Below, in pieces: positions 8,560 to 16,545 of a stretch of DNA of 64,000 bases. A program made the position numbers and the translations under genes. The stretch's first letter is position 1, and each line of letters begins with the position of its first letter. The stretch comes from Raskinella chloraquaticus (SeqCode) (GTDB taxonomy: Bacteria; Pseudomonadota; Alphaproteobacteria; Rhizobiales; UBA4765). The notes under the pieces are model-generated. The model was not told the origin of the DNA, did not search any database, and saw nothing but the letters and a program-made list of their open reading frames with translations. Location of the stretch: positions 1 to 64,000 of the forward strand of contig DEZK01000007.1 of NCBI GenBank assembly GCA_002365175.1. The letters run 5' to 3'.

Positions 8560-9183
8560 TCAGAGCGAGCGGCGACCGCGACCAACGAGGCGGGCGATGC
8601 TGGCGGCTACTTCAGCTTCCGAGCGACGGAAGCCTTCGACATCGGGAGTTTGAATATTGATCGTAATGTTCGCAGCGTCATCGCCGCCGCCAAGACCGCG
8701 CACGCCCAGCCGCCCATCGGGGCCACGTCCCAGGGGAAGGATCGCTTCCGCGCCTGCCTCGCCGGCAAGTCCACGTCCGCCACCAAGCGGAAAGAAGGTG
8801 GGCGATGAGATCACACCCCCTTGAGCAAACGGTAACAGGGATGCACCCTCTCCCGCGCCGTCGCTGGCGCCGTTCTGCCCGGTTGCCCCTCCTCCGCCGA
8901 AAAGGCCGCCAACACCTTTCGTCAGCGATTTAAAGACGTCGCCAAAGCTCTGCTCGAGCGGCTTCAACGCGTTCGATACGGCAAGTCTGGCGAGGCGCTG
9001 CGAGATCGAGCCAACAACATCGCCGAGCGATTTACCGCTGACGGCGACATCGGTGAAGGCCCTTGTCAGCGTTCTCGACAGGCCCTTGCCCAGGCTCTCG
9101 GCATTCGACACTTCGCGGCGAAAGCCCGACGTATCGAGTGTGAGCGATGTCGGCACAGTCTCAGTTTCGGGATCGGTGGCCAT
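8560..9183 (-). CDS. GTA g11-like tape measure protein
   Basis: A 207-residue protein with helical N-terminal half (LTLDTSGFRREVSNAESLGK) and a glycine-rich centre (GGVGGLFGGGGATG), as expected for the very short tape measure of GTAs (RcGTA's is about 220 residues). It sets tail length and is ejected with the DNA. The small size predicts a short tail. Its ATG at 9183 shares one base with the TAA stop of the tail assembly chaperone gene, so the two are translationally coupled. The C-terminal segment ends with IARLVGRGRRSL. Confidence 0.85.
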   Translation of the reverse strand: MATDPETETVPTSLTLDTSGFRREVSNAESLGKGLSRTLTRAFTDVAVSGKSLGDVVGSISQRLARLAVSNALKPLEQSFGDVFKSLTKGVGGLFGGGGATGQNGASDGAGEGASLLPFAQGGVISSPTFFPLGGGRGLAGEAGAEAILPLGRGPDGRLGVRGLGGGDDAANITINIQTPDVEGFRRSEAEVAASIARLVGRGRRSL

Positions 9184-9347
9184 TACGTTTCATCCGGGTA
9201 GAGTTTCAACAGGTCACTCAAGCGGGCGCGGCTCAGTGGCCTGGCGCGGCTACCGGTCTGGCCGGCGACGGCGCCAGCGATCTCACGCGGCGTCAGGCGC
9301 CAGAAGGCATCGGGCGGCAAATGCCATTGAGCAAAGCCCAGCGCCAT
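9183..9347 (-). CDS. GTA tail assembly chaperone (TIGR02216-like), start codon uncertain
   Basis: The frame encodes MALGFAQWHLPPDAFWRLTP and onward to a TAA at 9183, matching the small TIGR02216/TAC_2 chaperones found between g10 and the tape measure gene of GTAs (normally 55-70 residues). From the ATG at 9347 it is 54 residues, but the family-typical PWDEVM segment lies just upstream of that ATG in the same open frame, which continues back to a TGA at 9453-9455 with no ATG and only one GTG (9350). So the gene either starts at the GTG/ATG, or is made as a -1 frameshift extension of the g10-like protein, whose stop overlaps here (TGATG). It should wrap the tape measure during tail assembly. 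Confidence 0.75.
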   Translation of the reverse strand: MALGFAQWHLPPDAFWRLTPREIAGAVAGQTGSRARPLSRARLSDLLKLYPDET

Positions 9348-9772
9348 CACCTCATCCCATGGGAAGGGGACGCGGGAGGCCGGGAGGGAGCCTCCCGCGC
9401 CGGACGAGGGCGGGCCGCAGGCGCCTCCCGCCCGCTCGTCGATGGTGATTGTTCACTGGCATCGTCGGCGCCAAAGGTAACAGCAAGCAACTCGGCAACG
9501 ATGCGGACATAGCCTGCAGCGCCGCCATCGACCTGCATCTCGCCAACGTCATGGATCGTCAGCGAGTGGCCACCGCCGCGTAATCCCGCAGCGATGATCT
9601 TCAGCGCGTCGCTGGCGGCGATCCGCCCCTGTTCGAAGCGCTCGGCAAGTCCCAGCAGATCGGAGGCGCCAAAGGCATTCTCGAGCTCGGCCAGCGCACC
9701 AAGGGTGAGGCAGAGCGTATACGGGCGGCCATCGAGCTCGGCCTCGATTTCGCCCCGGCGTCGATTGACCAT
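9347..9772 (-). CDS. GTA g10-like protein (gene transfer agent family, TIGR02215-like)
   Basis: A 141-residue protein starting MVNRRRGEIEAELDGRPYTL, the typical opening of GTA g10 proteins (GTA_gp10, beta-rich with the LGALAELENAFG helix near residue 25-37). The last 35 residues are a Ser/Pro/Ala/Arg-rich tail that is translated from DNA also open in the frame of the downstream chaperone. Start and end both overlap neighbours. By analogy with lambda gpG it may be the short form of a tail assembly chaperone pair. Function in GTA assembly is inferred from position. Confidence 0.8.
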   Translation of the reverse strand: MVNRRRGEIEAELDGRPYTLCLTLGALAELENAFGASDLLGLAERFEQGRIAASDALKIIAAGLRGGGHSLTIHDVGEMQVDGGAAGYVRIVAELLAVTFGADDASEQSPSTSGREAPAARPRPAREAPSRPPASPSHGMR

Positions 9773-9775
9773 GGT

Positions 9776-10192
9776 TCAAACCATGGCTGTGAAGACCAGA
9801 TATCCAGCGCTTTCAAGCGTCAGATCAAAGGTCATTTCGCGATCGTGGCTACCGGCATATTCAAGGGCCGTCACCTGGAAAGGGCCGTCGATGCTTCCAA
9901 ATTCAGGAATGACGACACGCCAATTGGCGATGGTCCCGTCGAAGAAAAGGCGGCGCACTTCGGCGTCCGAGCTCTGGTCGCGGAAAATGCCGGCGCCAGA
10001 CAGGCGCGCGCGCTTGGCTCCGGCGCCGGCAAGCAGCTCACGCCATTGGCCGGTACTTTCGGCAGTCGTGACATCGACGGTCTCGGCACCGAAGGAAATG
10101 GTGCGGGTGCGCAGGCCGGCAACAGTGACGAACGACCCCTGGCCGGCGCTGTCGACCTTGAGCAGGAGGTCGCGTCCCTTTTGAGCAGACAT
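9776..10192 (-). CDS. GTA g9-like major tail protein (TP901-1 family)
   Basis: The 138-residue protein begins MSAQKGRDLLLKVDS and matches the TP901-1-type major tail tube family used by GTAs, with the internal TTAESTGQWRELLAGAG stretch and a beta-rich C-terminus ending FDLTLESAGYLVF. It polymerises as stacked hexamers to build the tail tube. It sits 13 bases downstream of the tail terminator gene and its stop lies three bases before the g10 start, consistent with one transcript. Length and order match RcGTA. Confidence 0.88.
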   Translation of the reverse strand: MSAQKGRDLLLKVDSAGQGSFVTVAGLRTRTISFGAETVDVTTAESTGQWRELLAGAGAKRARLSGAGIFRDQSSDAEVRRLFFDGTIANWRVVIPEFGSIDGPFQVTALEYAGSHDREMTFDLTLESAGYLVFTAMV

Positions 10193-10205
10193 GGGTTGAA
10201 ACTCC

Positions 10206-10619
10206 TCAGCTGATGGGTTCGCTAATGGCGCGGAACGTGATGGAGGCGCGCGAGGTCAGGGCATCTGCCTCGCGGCGAATGTCGGCGGTATCAAATCTGA
10301 ACAGGACAAGATGGTGACCGGTGAGTGACAACGACGCCGTCGTGAGGGCGGCGCTGATTGCTTCGGCAAGCACATAGGCTTCGCGCAATCCGGCGCTGCG
10401 CGAATAGGCGGAGATGGTGAAAATATGCTCTTTGCCGAAACTCTCACTGCTTGAAAAATCACGCAGCGTGTGCGGGCCGACGATCACATAGGGATAGGGT
10501 GGGCGCGCAGGCGGGGCGTCATAGATCCGCTCGCCGCCAAGCAGCGAGCGTAGCGTCGCATTTGCCTTGAGCGTCGCAACGCAGGCCTGCTGCAAGGCAA
10601 AGCCGGGTGAAGGAAGCAT
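10206..10619 (-). CDS. GTA g8-like tail terminator (DUF3168)
   Basis: A 137-residue DUF3168 protein. The N-terminal helix ALQQACVATLKANATLRSLL, the PYVIVGPHTLRDFS strand and a C-terminal antiparallel strand pair ending ASITFRAISEP are typical of tail terminators, which cap the tail tube and dock it to the head. It follows the stopper gene by 26 bases and precedes the major tail gene. No anomaly is visible. Confidence 0.85.
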   Translation of the reverse strand: MLPSPGFALQQACVATLKANATLRSLLGGERIYDAPPARPPYPYVIVGPHTLRDFSSSESFGKEHIFTISAYSRSAGLREAYVLAEAISAALTTASLSLTGHHLVLFRFDTADIRREADALTSRASITFRAISEPIS

Positions 10620-10645
10620 TGGATTATCCCTCGGAAAGAGAGCAT

Positions 10646-10969
10646 TTACGGTTGGATTTCTTCAACCAGGATGAGCCGGTAGCCTGGTTCGGCGGAGCGG
10701 TGGGCGAGGATGCGAAACAAACGATCCCCGCCCAGTCGCAAGCGATGATCGAGCGATACCGCCGGCCCGTTTCGCAAGCGCAGATGGTGGGTGGCACGAC
10801 TTTCCAGCGCGCCGTCGCTGAACCTCGTCGCGAGGCCAAGCGGCGTCATATCGGCCCATAAGGCGCCAGCCGGAGTAAAGGTGCGTACAACGCCGCCCGC
10901 TCCATCGTCGAGATCAGAGGCAGCTTCCAGGACGAAGCGGTGGCGCAGTCTGCCGGGATCGCTCACCAC
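10646..10969 (-). CDS. GTA g7-like head-tail stopper/joining protein
   Basis: The 107-residue protein belongs to the phage head-tail joining family (SPP1 gp16-like): an N-terminal DPGRLRHRFVLEA segment, a central LWADMTPLG strand and the C-terminal GYRLILVEEIQP. It closes the connector after DNA packaging. The gene overlaps the adaptor gene by seven bases. The length matches GTA homologues (about 110 residues). Confidence 0.85.
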   Translation of the reverse strand: MVSDPGRLRHRFVLEAASDLDDGAGGVVRTFTPAGALWADMTPLGLATRFSDGALESRATHHLRLRNGPAVSLDHRLRLGGDRLFRILAHRSAEPGYRLILVEEIQP

Positions 10970-11547
10970 AGCACCCGATAAGGTGCGATCAGGGCGTCGA
11001 CGACTGGAGGGGTCGGCGCCAGATTGGCGATATCGCTGTCGTGCCGATGCTCAAACCACAGCGCAGCAAGACGAAGGATCGCCTGCTTGAGGGGCGCCGG
11101 CACAAGAGCCGCGTCACCATACCCGGCCACGACATCGATCTCGATGCCATTCCCGTTACGGCCCGGCTGCCGGCCGACACCATCGACGATCAGCCTTGGG
11201 GGAACATGAGCCTGATCGAGGCGGTATTGCTGCGGTTCAACGATCTGCGCCACGCCCAGCTCATCATAGACACGTATGGCAAGCACGCGTGCGACGGGCG
11301 CCAAAGGCAATTCGACAACGCGTCCGAACGGCGAGGCGCGACTGCGCTGCGGCCAGACGTCAAGATAGACACGCCAGTTCTGCGTCACCAGGCGACGGCG
11401 CGTCAACGCCTCGACATGGGCACGGGCGGCCGCGATGAAGCTGATCAGGAGCGCATCTTCATCATTGGTCTCAACGCGAAGCTGGGATTTGAGATCGGCA
11501 AGAGTAACGGGTTCTTCCCCCGGCGGCACAAGAAGGGCGGACGGCAT
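10963..11547 (-). CDS. GTA g6-like head-tail adaptor
   Basis: About 194 residues, belonging to the gp6-like/phiE125 gp8-type head-tail connector family: EPVTLADLKSQLRV, then the helix LLISFIAAARAHVEALTRR and the strand NWRVYLDVWP. It forms the adaptor ring beneath the portal. The ATG at 11547 was chosen because an AAGGGA ribosome-binding site lies about 8 bases upstream and because the next in-frame ATG at 11595 would add a proline-rich run without a good site. It lies between the capsid and stopper genes. Confidence 0.82.
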   Translation of the reverse strand: MPSALLVPPGEEPVTLADLKSQLRVETNDEDALLISFIAAARAHVEALTRRRLVTQNWRVYLDVWPQRSRASPFGRVVELPLAPVARVLAIRVYDELGVAQIVEPQQYRLDQAHVPPRLIVDGVGRQPGRNGNGIEIDVVAGYGDAALVPAPLKQAILRLAALWFEHRHDSDIANLAPTPPVVDALIAPYRVLW

Positions 11548-11618
11548 GGGCGGGTCCCTTGTGGGCAAGAGCTGGAGCAAAGCGGGAGGCGGCAACGCGC
11601 CTCCCGCCAGATTGAAGA

Positions 11619-12830
11619 TCAGGTCGTGGCGATCTTGAGGAGCTTGATGGCGTTGAAATCCTGCACGCCGCCGCCGACACGCTTGGTGGTATAGAAGAGG
11701 ATATAGGGCTTGGCGGAATAGGGGTCGCGCAGGATGCGGGTACCGATGCGATCAACGACCAGGTAGCCGCGGCGGAAATCACCAAAGGCAATCGGCGTGG
11801 TGTCGGCGCCGACATCCGGCATGTCTTCTGCTTCGATGACGGGGAAGTTCATCAGGCTCGCAACGCCGCCCGGCTGCGCCGGCGGCTGCCATAGATACTG
11901 GCCCTGCGTGTCCTTGAACTTGCGGACCGCTGACTGCGTACGCCGGTTCATGACGAAGCTGGCATTCTGGCGATAGCCAGCGCGCAATGCATAGACGAGA
12001 TCGACAAGACGGTCGGATGGATTGAGCGTCACGAAATCTGCCGCCGCGCCACTGGTCACGTAACCCAGCCTGCCCCAGCTCCAGCTTGCTTCAGCGACAA
12101 TCGTCGAGGTGAGAAAACCTCGGGGTTGCGAGGTACCGTTGCCCACAACGAACGCACGTCCTTCCTGTTCCGCAAAAGCCGTTTCAACTTCGTCAGCAAT
12201 CCAGCGTTCGATGTCGACTGCGCTGTCATCCAGAAGGGCGCCGGTTGCGGCCGGCATGGCGTAAAGCTCGAGCGTGGGGAAATCGAGCGCATTGAGCGTT
12301 GGCGTTGTTGTTTGCGGTCGGGCAACCTGTTCGCCCACCCAGCCTACCGCAAAACCGGTCGAGGCGAAGGGTTTGCGGAAGGTGGCGCTCGACACCTGCC
12401 GCACGGTTGCAATGCGGCGGATCGGCGAGATCTGCGCCAACCGTGCGCCGATCATGGCATCGACTTCAGGTGTCACGGTATAGCCGCCATCGGGATTGGA
12501 CTCGATCGACAGTGCCTTTGCTTCAAGGCGACCGAGAGCGCCCGCATCGCCGCGTCGGATATACGCCTGGAACGCACGTCCATGCTCACCAACCAGACGC
12601 GGTTCACCACCTTCCAGCTGCGGACGGGCGGCTTTCAGCGCGAGGCTGCGGATCCGCTCATCCTGACGGTTGAGGTGCGCATCGATGCGTTCGAGCTTTT
12701 CGTCCAGCAGGACATCGCTCGTGCCACGACGCTCGATTTCATCAAGCCGTTCATCGTTGACTTCTTTAAAATCCTCGAACGTCTTGGCAGCCGGAAAGGC
12801 TTTGGTTTCACTGCAGGCATAATTGGTCAT
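11619..12830 (-). CDS. GTA g5-like HK97-fold major capsid protein
   Basis: About 403 residues. The N-terminal hundred residues are charged and helical (a delta scaffolding region rich in Asp/Glu/Arg), followed by the HK97 capsid core from around residue 110, with VTPEVDAMIGARLAQISPIR, the VGWVGEQ strand and VGNGTSQPRGFL. The prohead protease encoded next door probably removes the delta region during maturation. The ATG at 12830 is preceded by AAAGGATCGCCC, a good ribosome-binding site; the frame stays open to 12941 but that part lies inside the protease gene. Intact and of family-normal size. Confidence 0.9.
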   Translation of the reverse strand: MTNYACSETKAFPAAKTFEDFKEVNDERLDEIERRGTSDVLLDEKLERIDAHLNRQDERIRSLALKAARPQLEGGEPRLVGEHGRAFQAYIRRGDAGALGRLEAKALSIESNPDGGYTVTPEVDAMIGARLAQISPIRRIATVRQVSSATFRKPFASTGFAVGWVGEQVARPQTTTPTLNALDFPTLELYAMPAATGALLDDSAVDIERWIADEVETAFAEQEGRAFVVGNGTSQPRGFLTSTIVAEASWSWGRLGYVTSGAAADFVTLNPSDRLVDLVYALRAGYRQNASFVMNRRTQSAVRKFKDTQGQYLWQPPAQPGGVASLMNFPVIEAEDMPDVGADTTPIAFGDFRRGYLVVDRIGTRILRDPYSAKPYILFYTTKRVGGGVQDFNAIKLLKIATT

Positions 12831-12883
12831 GGGCGATCCTTTCGTTCCCAATGAGACGACAAAACAGAGTGCGACGGACAGTG

Positions 12884-13333
12884 TCAGGCGCCGATGCGGG
12901 CGCCTGGAAGCATGGGAAAGGTCACAACCGAGATTTCCCAAAGATCGATACGTTTCAGGCGCCGCAGACGGCGTTGCGGCTCACGCACCGCCTCGGCAGC
13001 GCGAAAGCCGATCGACAGGCCGTCGAGGGCGCCAGCACGGATGAGCGCAAATACATCGCGCGCACGCGCAACCTCCGGCAGGAGCTTTCCTGTCACCCGC
13101 AGGCCGATGCGGTCTTCCTCCAGCGCGAGCCACACGCCGATCGGCTCAGAGGGATCGTGCTGGTAGAGGCATTTGACGCCACCTGGACCGCGCGATGCGA
13201 GGCTCGCTTGAAAGGCGCCTGGCGCAACGATGTCACGCGCCTGGTCGGGGCGATCAAAGAGCGACGCATAGCCGGAAAAGACGCCCTCGGCGGTGATAGC
13301 AGGGGGCGGCAGGCGTGGTGTCGACATAGCCAT
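12884..13333 (-). CDS. GTA g4-like HK97 prohead protease
   Basis: A 149-residue serine protease of the HK97 prohead protease family (U35/herpes assemblin-like fold). The catalytic His59 in YQHDPSEPIG and Ser107 in GLSIGF are present, with the conserved WEISVVTFPM strand at the C-terminal end. It trims capsid scaffold residues during head maturation. The gene is placed between portal and capsid genes. Two candidate starts, at 13333 and 13327 (MSTPRL), differ by two residues. Confidence 0.9.
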   Translation of the reverse strand: MAMSTPRLPPPAITAEGVFSGYASLFDRPDQARDIVAPGAFQASLASRGPGGVKCLYQHDPSEPIGVWLALEEDRIGLRVTGKLLPEVARARDVFALIRAGALDGLSIGFRAAEAVREPQRRLRRLKRIDLWEISVVTFPMLPGARIGA

Positions 13334-13371
13334 AGATCATCTCCGGAAAATGAATTGGGTTGCGCGCCGGC

Positions 13372-14589
13372 TCACAACGAGGTGTCTTCCGTTCCGCCGT
13401 CAGCACGTTGCAAGCGGCCATAGCCAACGGCTTCGCGCTTTTCGTCATTGGTCAGAAAATCGGCCGCGCCAACGCGTTGCCACAGCGCCTCGCGATCGGC
13501 CGACAGGGCGTCGACGGCATCGCTGTCGACATCAAGCCTGACGGTTCCCAGAAGCGGTTGCAGCCAGTGTTCAATGGCGCCGAGCACACGCCCCAGAAGC
13601 GGCATCACCGTCTGGCGATAGAAGGCGCGATTGGCCTCGACGTAATTCGAGTATGTCGCGTCTCCCTTGATGCCGAGCAGCTGCGGCGGAACACCAAAAG
13701 CCAGCGCCACCTCGCGCGCGGCCGCATTCTTGGCCTCAACAAAATCAAGATCGCGCGGCGACAGCGACAGGGCTTTCCAGTCAAGCCCGCCCTCCAGAAG
13801 GAGCGGGCGACCCGCATTGGCTGCTCCGGAAAAGCTGTCGGACAATTCCTCTTTCAAGCGCTCGAATTGTTCACGGCTCAGCGTGGCGCCGGAGCTTGGT
13901 GCATAGACGAGAGCGCCTGAAGGCCTTGCCGAATTATCGAGAAGAGCCTTGTTCCACGCAGCCGCCGCGTTGAGCGTATCGAGCGACACGCCGGCCGCCT
14001 CCAGAGGCGCCAGGCCATAATGATCATTGACCGGATGGAAAAAGGCGATGTGGAGGATGGGCGACACATCGCCAGCGGGAACCTCCTGGCGGAAGCGCAT
14101 GGTCTGGCTGCCGACTGTATAATCATAGGCTTCCGGCCACCCGCGCACGCCCGGCACAACCTGCATGCGATCGGGACGAAGCGCAAAAAGCTCGGCTGGC
14201 CGTCCATCGACGAACGCGGCCTCGATATAGGCGTTGCCGGCAAGCAGAAGATGGCTGACGACAGCCTCCAGGAAGGCGGCGCGCGACTGGCGCGGATTTG
14301 GCCGCTCAAGAAGTGACAGGACCGGATGGGTATCCAGTTCATCGCGCCCGTCGCGTGCCAGCAAGGGAACCGCCGCTACCTGCTCGGCAATGAGCCGGAC
14401 GCAACGAAAGACAACCGGGTTCTTGGCGTAACCCTCGCGGGCGAGGCTCGCATAATCGCGCGGCAGCCAAACCGCACGACCTGGTTCGCTCATCGCGATC
14501 AGCGGGCCGGCAAGCGAGGCCTTGGTCGCAGGCACGCGCTCAGCGCTTGCCCACCGCAGGAAGCGGGGCATATTCCACACCATCGACAT
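13372..14589 (-). CDS. GTA g3-like portal protein (HK97 type)
   Basis: A 405-residue HK97-type portal protein. Recognisable parts are the N-terminal region with KNPVVFRCVRLIAEQVAAVP, the GNAYIEA strand, the wing with GVPPQLLGIKGDATYSNYVEA, and a C-terminal region that is short, as in RcGTA (about 396 residues). It forms the dodecameric ring through which the terminase pumps DNA. It starts 18 bases downstream of the terminase gene stop. Confidence 0.9.
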   Translation of the reverse strand: MSMVWNMPRFLRWASAERVPATKASLAGPLIAMSEPGRAVWLPRDYASLAREGYAKNPVVFRCVRLIAEQVAAVPLLARDGRDELDTHPVLSLLERPNPRQSRAAFLEAVVSHLLLAGNAYIEAAFVDGRPAELFALRPDRMQVVPGVRGWPEAYDYTVGSQTMRFRQEVPAGDVSPILHIAFFHPVNDHYGLAPLEAAGVSLDTLNAAAAWNKALLDNSARPSGALVYAPSSGATLSREQFERLKEELSDSFSGAANAGRPLLLEGGLDWKALSLSPRDLDFVEAKNAAAREVALAFGVPPQLLGIKGDATYSNYVEANRAFYRQTVMPLLGRVLGAIEHWLQPLLGTVRLDVDSDAVDALSADREALWQRVGAADFLTNDEKREAVGYGRLQRADGGTEDTSL

Positions 14590-14607
14590 GCTCCAGTGGA
14601 AAGAGGG

Positions 14608-15915
14608 TCACAAACTGCGCAAACGCGGCGCTGCATCAGTCGTCAAACGGAGTGCGGTCAGCGCCCAGACGAGAGCGTCCAAGCGATCGGGGCTGCGGCC
14701 ACCGGAAAGACCATCCACACCAAAATCACACAATTCATCTTCAAGCGCGGGAAAGCAGCCAACGTGACTGATACGCCCTTGCGCATAGAGCGCGGCGATG
14801 GGCTCGGCGCGCAGGACCTTGCCGCGCGTCGCGCGCACCGGCGTCACCACCACCTGCGGGTCGACCGCGGCGATGACGGCGGCGACCATATCGCCACCCT
14901 GGTTGACTTCCGCCACGAGCGCATCTGCTTCGTGGCGATGATAAAGCGCGACCGCGCGCGCTGCCCACTGGTCGGGGCGGGCGTTACTGATCGTGGCATC
15001 GTCAAGCACGTAACCTCTGCCATCAGCCCCCTGTCCCGCCGCGACGATGCCGGTTGCATCGGCGTTGCGGCGTGAGGTGGCCGCCGGGTCGATGGCGATC
15101 ACAATACGCTTCAAGTGTGGCGCTTCCTGGCGCCGTGCAGCTTCGATGATCTCGCGCGTCCACAACGCGTCCGCACGCTCGGTGATGATGTCGCCGTCAA
15201 GCTCCTGACGCCCCAATCTTGTCCCGCCATATTTTCGCTGCATCGCCTCGAGGAACGCCGCTGGCAAATAGGGATTGGCGGCGGTTCCAGCCCTTGTCAC
15301 CACACAGTCCGGTGCATTTAAGAGCTGCTGCAGGAGTGGCAGCGGGCGAGGTGTCGTCGTCACCAATTGCCGTGGCCGGACGCCGAGGCGCAAAGCAAAT
15401 TGCAGATTGTCCCAGCACCGCTCCGCGTAGCGCCATTTAGCGACTTCGTCGGCCCAGGCGAGGTCGAATTGCGGCCCTCGCAGGCCATCTGGTTCGTCAG
15501 CCGAAAAGACCTGAGCGATCGTTCCGTTTCGCCATTCGAGGCGCCGGCGCGAGGGTAGCCAGCTTGGCCGCTCTCCCGGAGGATAGACAGCGAGCAGGCC
15601 CGACACGCCGTCAATCATCACGTCGCGCACATCCGCGTAGGTTTCACCAATGAGTGCAATGCGGGACGGCGGATCAGCGCCCATCACGCGTGACCTGATC
15701 CACTCGGCACCGGCGCGCGTCTTGCCGGCGCCACGCCCGCCCATAAACAGCCAGGTTCTCCAGTCCCCCGGCGGCGGCAATTGCTCAGGGCGCGCCCATT
15801 CCTTTTCAAACGCAAAGAGCCAGGCGGCTGCTTCGCGATCACTCAGCCCCTTCAGGAAGCGGTCCCTCATCCGTCGCGTCGGCAAGGCGAGATAGGCGGC
15901 GCGCAAGCTCTTCAT
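14608..15915 (-). CDS. GTA g2-like large terminase (TerL)
   Basis: About 435 residues from the chosen ATG. The ATPase half carries Walker A in MGGRGAGKTRAGAEW and Walker B in FDLAWADEV; the RNase H-like nuclease half carries the acidic residues in VIAIDPAAT, LVAEVNQGG and SPDRLDALVWAL. It packages headful lengths of DNA, in GTAs random host DNA. The start is uncertain: 15915 (MKSLRAAYL) overlaps the small terminase by 77 bases and 15870 (MRDRFLKGL) by 32; the longer open frame to 16302 is discarded because it reads through the small terminase gene in another frame. Motifs look intact. Confidence 0.9.
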   Translation of the reverse strand: MKSLRAAYLALPTRRMRDRFLKGLSDREAAAWLFAFEKEWARPEQLPPPGDWRTWLFMGGRGAGKTRAGAEWIRSRVMGADPPSRIALIGETYADVRDVMIDGVSGLLAVYPPGERPSWLPSRRRLEWRNGTIAQVFSADEPDGLRGPQFDLAWADEVAKWRYAERCWDNLQFALRLGVRPRQLVTTTPRPLPLLQQLLNAPDCVVTRAGTAANPYLPAAFLEAMQRKYGGTRLGRQELDGDIITERADALWTREIIEAARRQEAPHLKRIVIAIDPAATSRRNADATGIVAAGQGADGRGYVLDDATISNARPDQWAARAVALYHRHEADALVAEVNQGGDMVAAVIAAVDPQVVVTPVRATRGKVLRAEPIAALYAQGRISHVGCFPALEDELCDFGVDGLSGGRSPDRLDALVWALTALRLTTDAAPRLRSL

Positions 15916-16372
15916 GGATAGACGCCGCATCTCCGCCCATCTCCACATTTGTTGCCGGCGTGAGCTGGCTATCGAGTGCGGCGAGACGCTGCAGCGTTTG
16001 GACAAGCACGGTGAGGCTCTTGACATCCCCCTCGGCGGTGCCGGGCGCGGCATTCGCAAAGGCGGTAATCCGCCGCTCAAGCCCGGCGTAAAGGCGCGCC
16101 TGCAAGGCCGGACGATGAAAGCAGGCGGCAAGGCCAGGACAAAGACGGTGACAGTCAGCCGGCGCTGATTTCCCTGGCACGGCAGTGATGACATCAGCGC
16201 TGACCGCCATTGCCGCCTTGTCTGCTCTGCTCCAACCGGCGCGGCGGGCGTGGCGGGCAATCGTTGTGCGGTGCAGAGAAAACCGGTGCGCCAGAGCAAC
16301 AAATGTTTCGCCTGATTCGAATGCCTGACGTATCTTCACCCAGTTTTGCGATCCTGCCTGACGGCTGGCCAT
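15839..16372 (-). CDS. GTA g1-like small terminase (TerS)
   Basis: A 177-residue protein with an N-terminal helix-turn-helix (about residues 8-50, KIRQAFESGETFVALAHRFS and HRTTIARHARRAGW) and helical C-terminal parts for oligomerisation and TerL contact. This is the normal position and size for the GTA g1 gene, recognised as a divergent TerS that in RcGTA has weak or no sequence-specific DNA recognition. It is the first gene of the cluster and is preceded by the candidate promoter/operator region at 16373-16545. Confidence 0.8.
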   Translation of the reverse strand: MASRQAGSQNWVKIRQAFESGETFVALAHRFSLHRTTIARHARRAGWSRADKAAMAVSADVITAVPGKSAPADCHRLCPGLAACFHRPALQARLYAGLERRITAFANAAPGTAEGDVKSLTVLVQTLQRLAALDSQLTPATNVEMGGDAASIHEELARRLSRLADATDEGPLPEGAE

Positions 16373-16545
16373 AAGGCGGCGACCTCGTTGAGGAGCAATG
16401 ACAGCACACGTGTTCGTCCGCCTCGGGGCGGTCAGGACATCGGTGCAGCGCGCAATTTCGGAATATAGCGAGGATGCCTGAAACCAGCGTTCACGTCAAG
16501 AATATATTCCTAGGTATAAATACCTATATCATGAAATCGCTTTTC
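16373..16545 (-). promoter_or_regulatory. Candidate promoter/operator region of the GTA cluster with two tandem dyads
   Basis: The only sizeable gap between YcgN and the GTA genes. It holds a perfect 10-bp palindrome GAATATATTC at 16500-16509 and, one base further, a 7-bp inverted repeat TAGGTAT-AA-ATACCTA at 16511-16526, in an AT-rich patch that stands out from its GC-rich surroundings. On the minus strand a TTGACG hexamer follows about 7 bases after the dyads, but no convincing -10 element at standard spacing was found. The dyads look like a protein-binding operator; the binding protein is unknown. Confidence 0.45.

Larger units (their letters stand above)
737..16372 (-). mobile_element. 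RcGTA-like gene transfer agent structural cluster
   Basis: Seventeen consecutive minus-strand genes encode a full headful-packaging head and siphovirus-like tail in the order known from the Rhodobacter capsulatus GTA (g1 to g15), followed by a tail fibre. All reading frames are open, spacing is tight and many genes overlap by 1 to 4 bases. No integrase, repressor, replication or lysogeny gene is seen, and there is no recognisable attachment-site duplication. The roughly 15.6 kb length, the gene order and the absence of phage replication genes argue for a domesticated GTA rather than an intact prophage. Whether particles are made and what triggers them cannot be read here; lysis and regulatory genes of GTAs usually lie elsewhere in the genome. 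Confidence 0.88.

Noticed and set aside
15916..16302. N-terminal extension of TerL to 16302
   Set aside because: It would lie entirely within the small terminase gene in another frame and has no TerL-like sequence.
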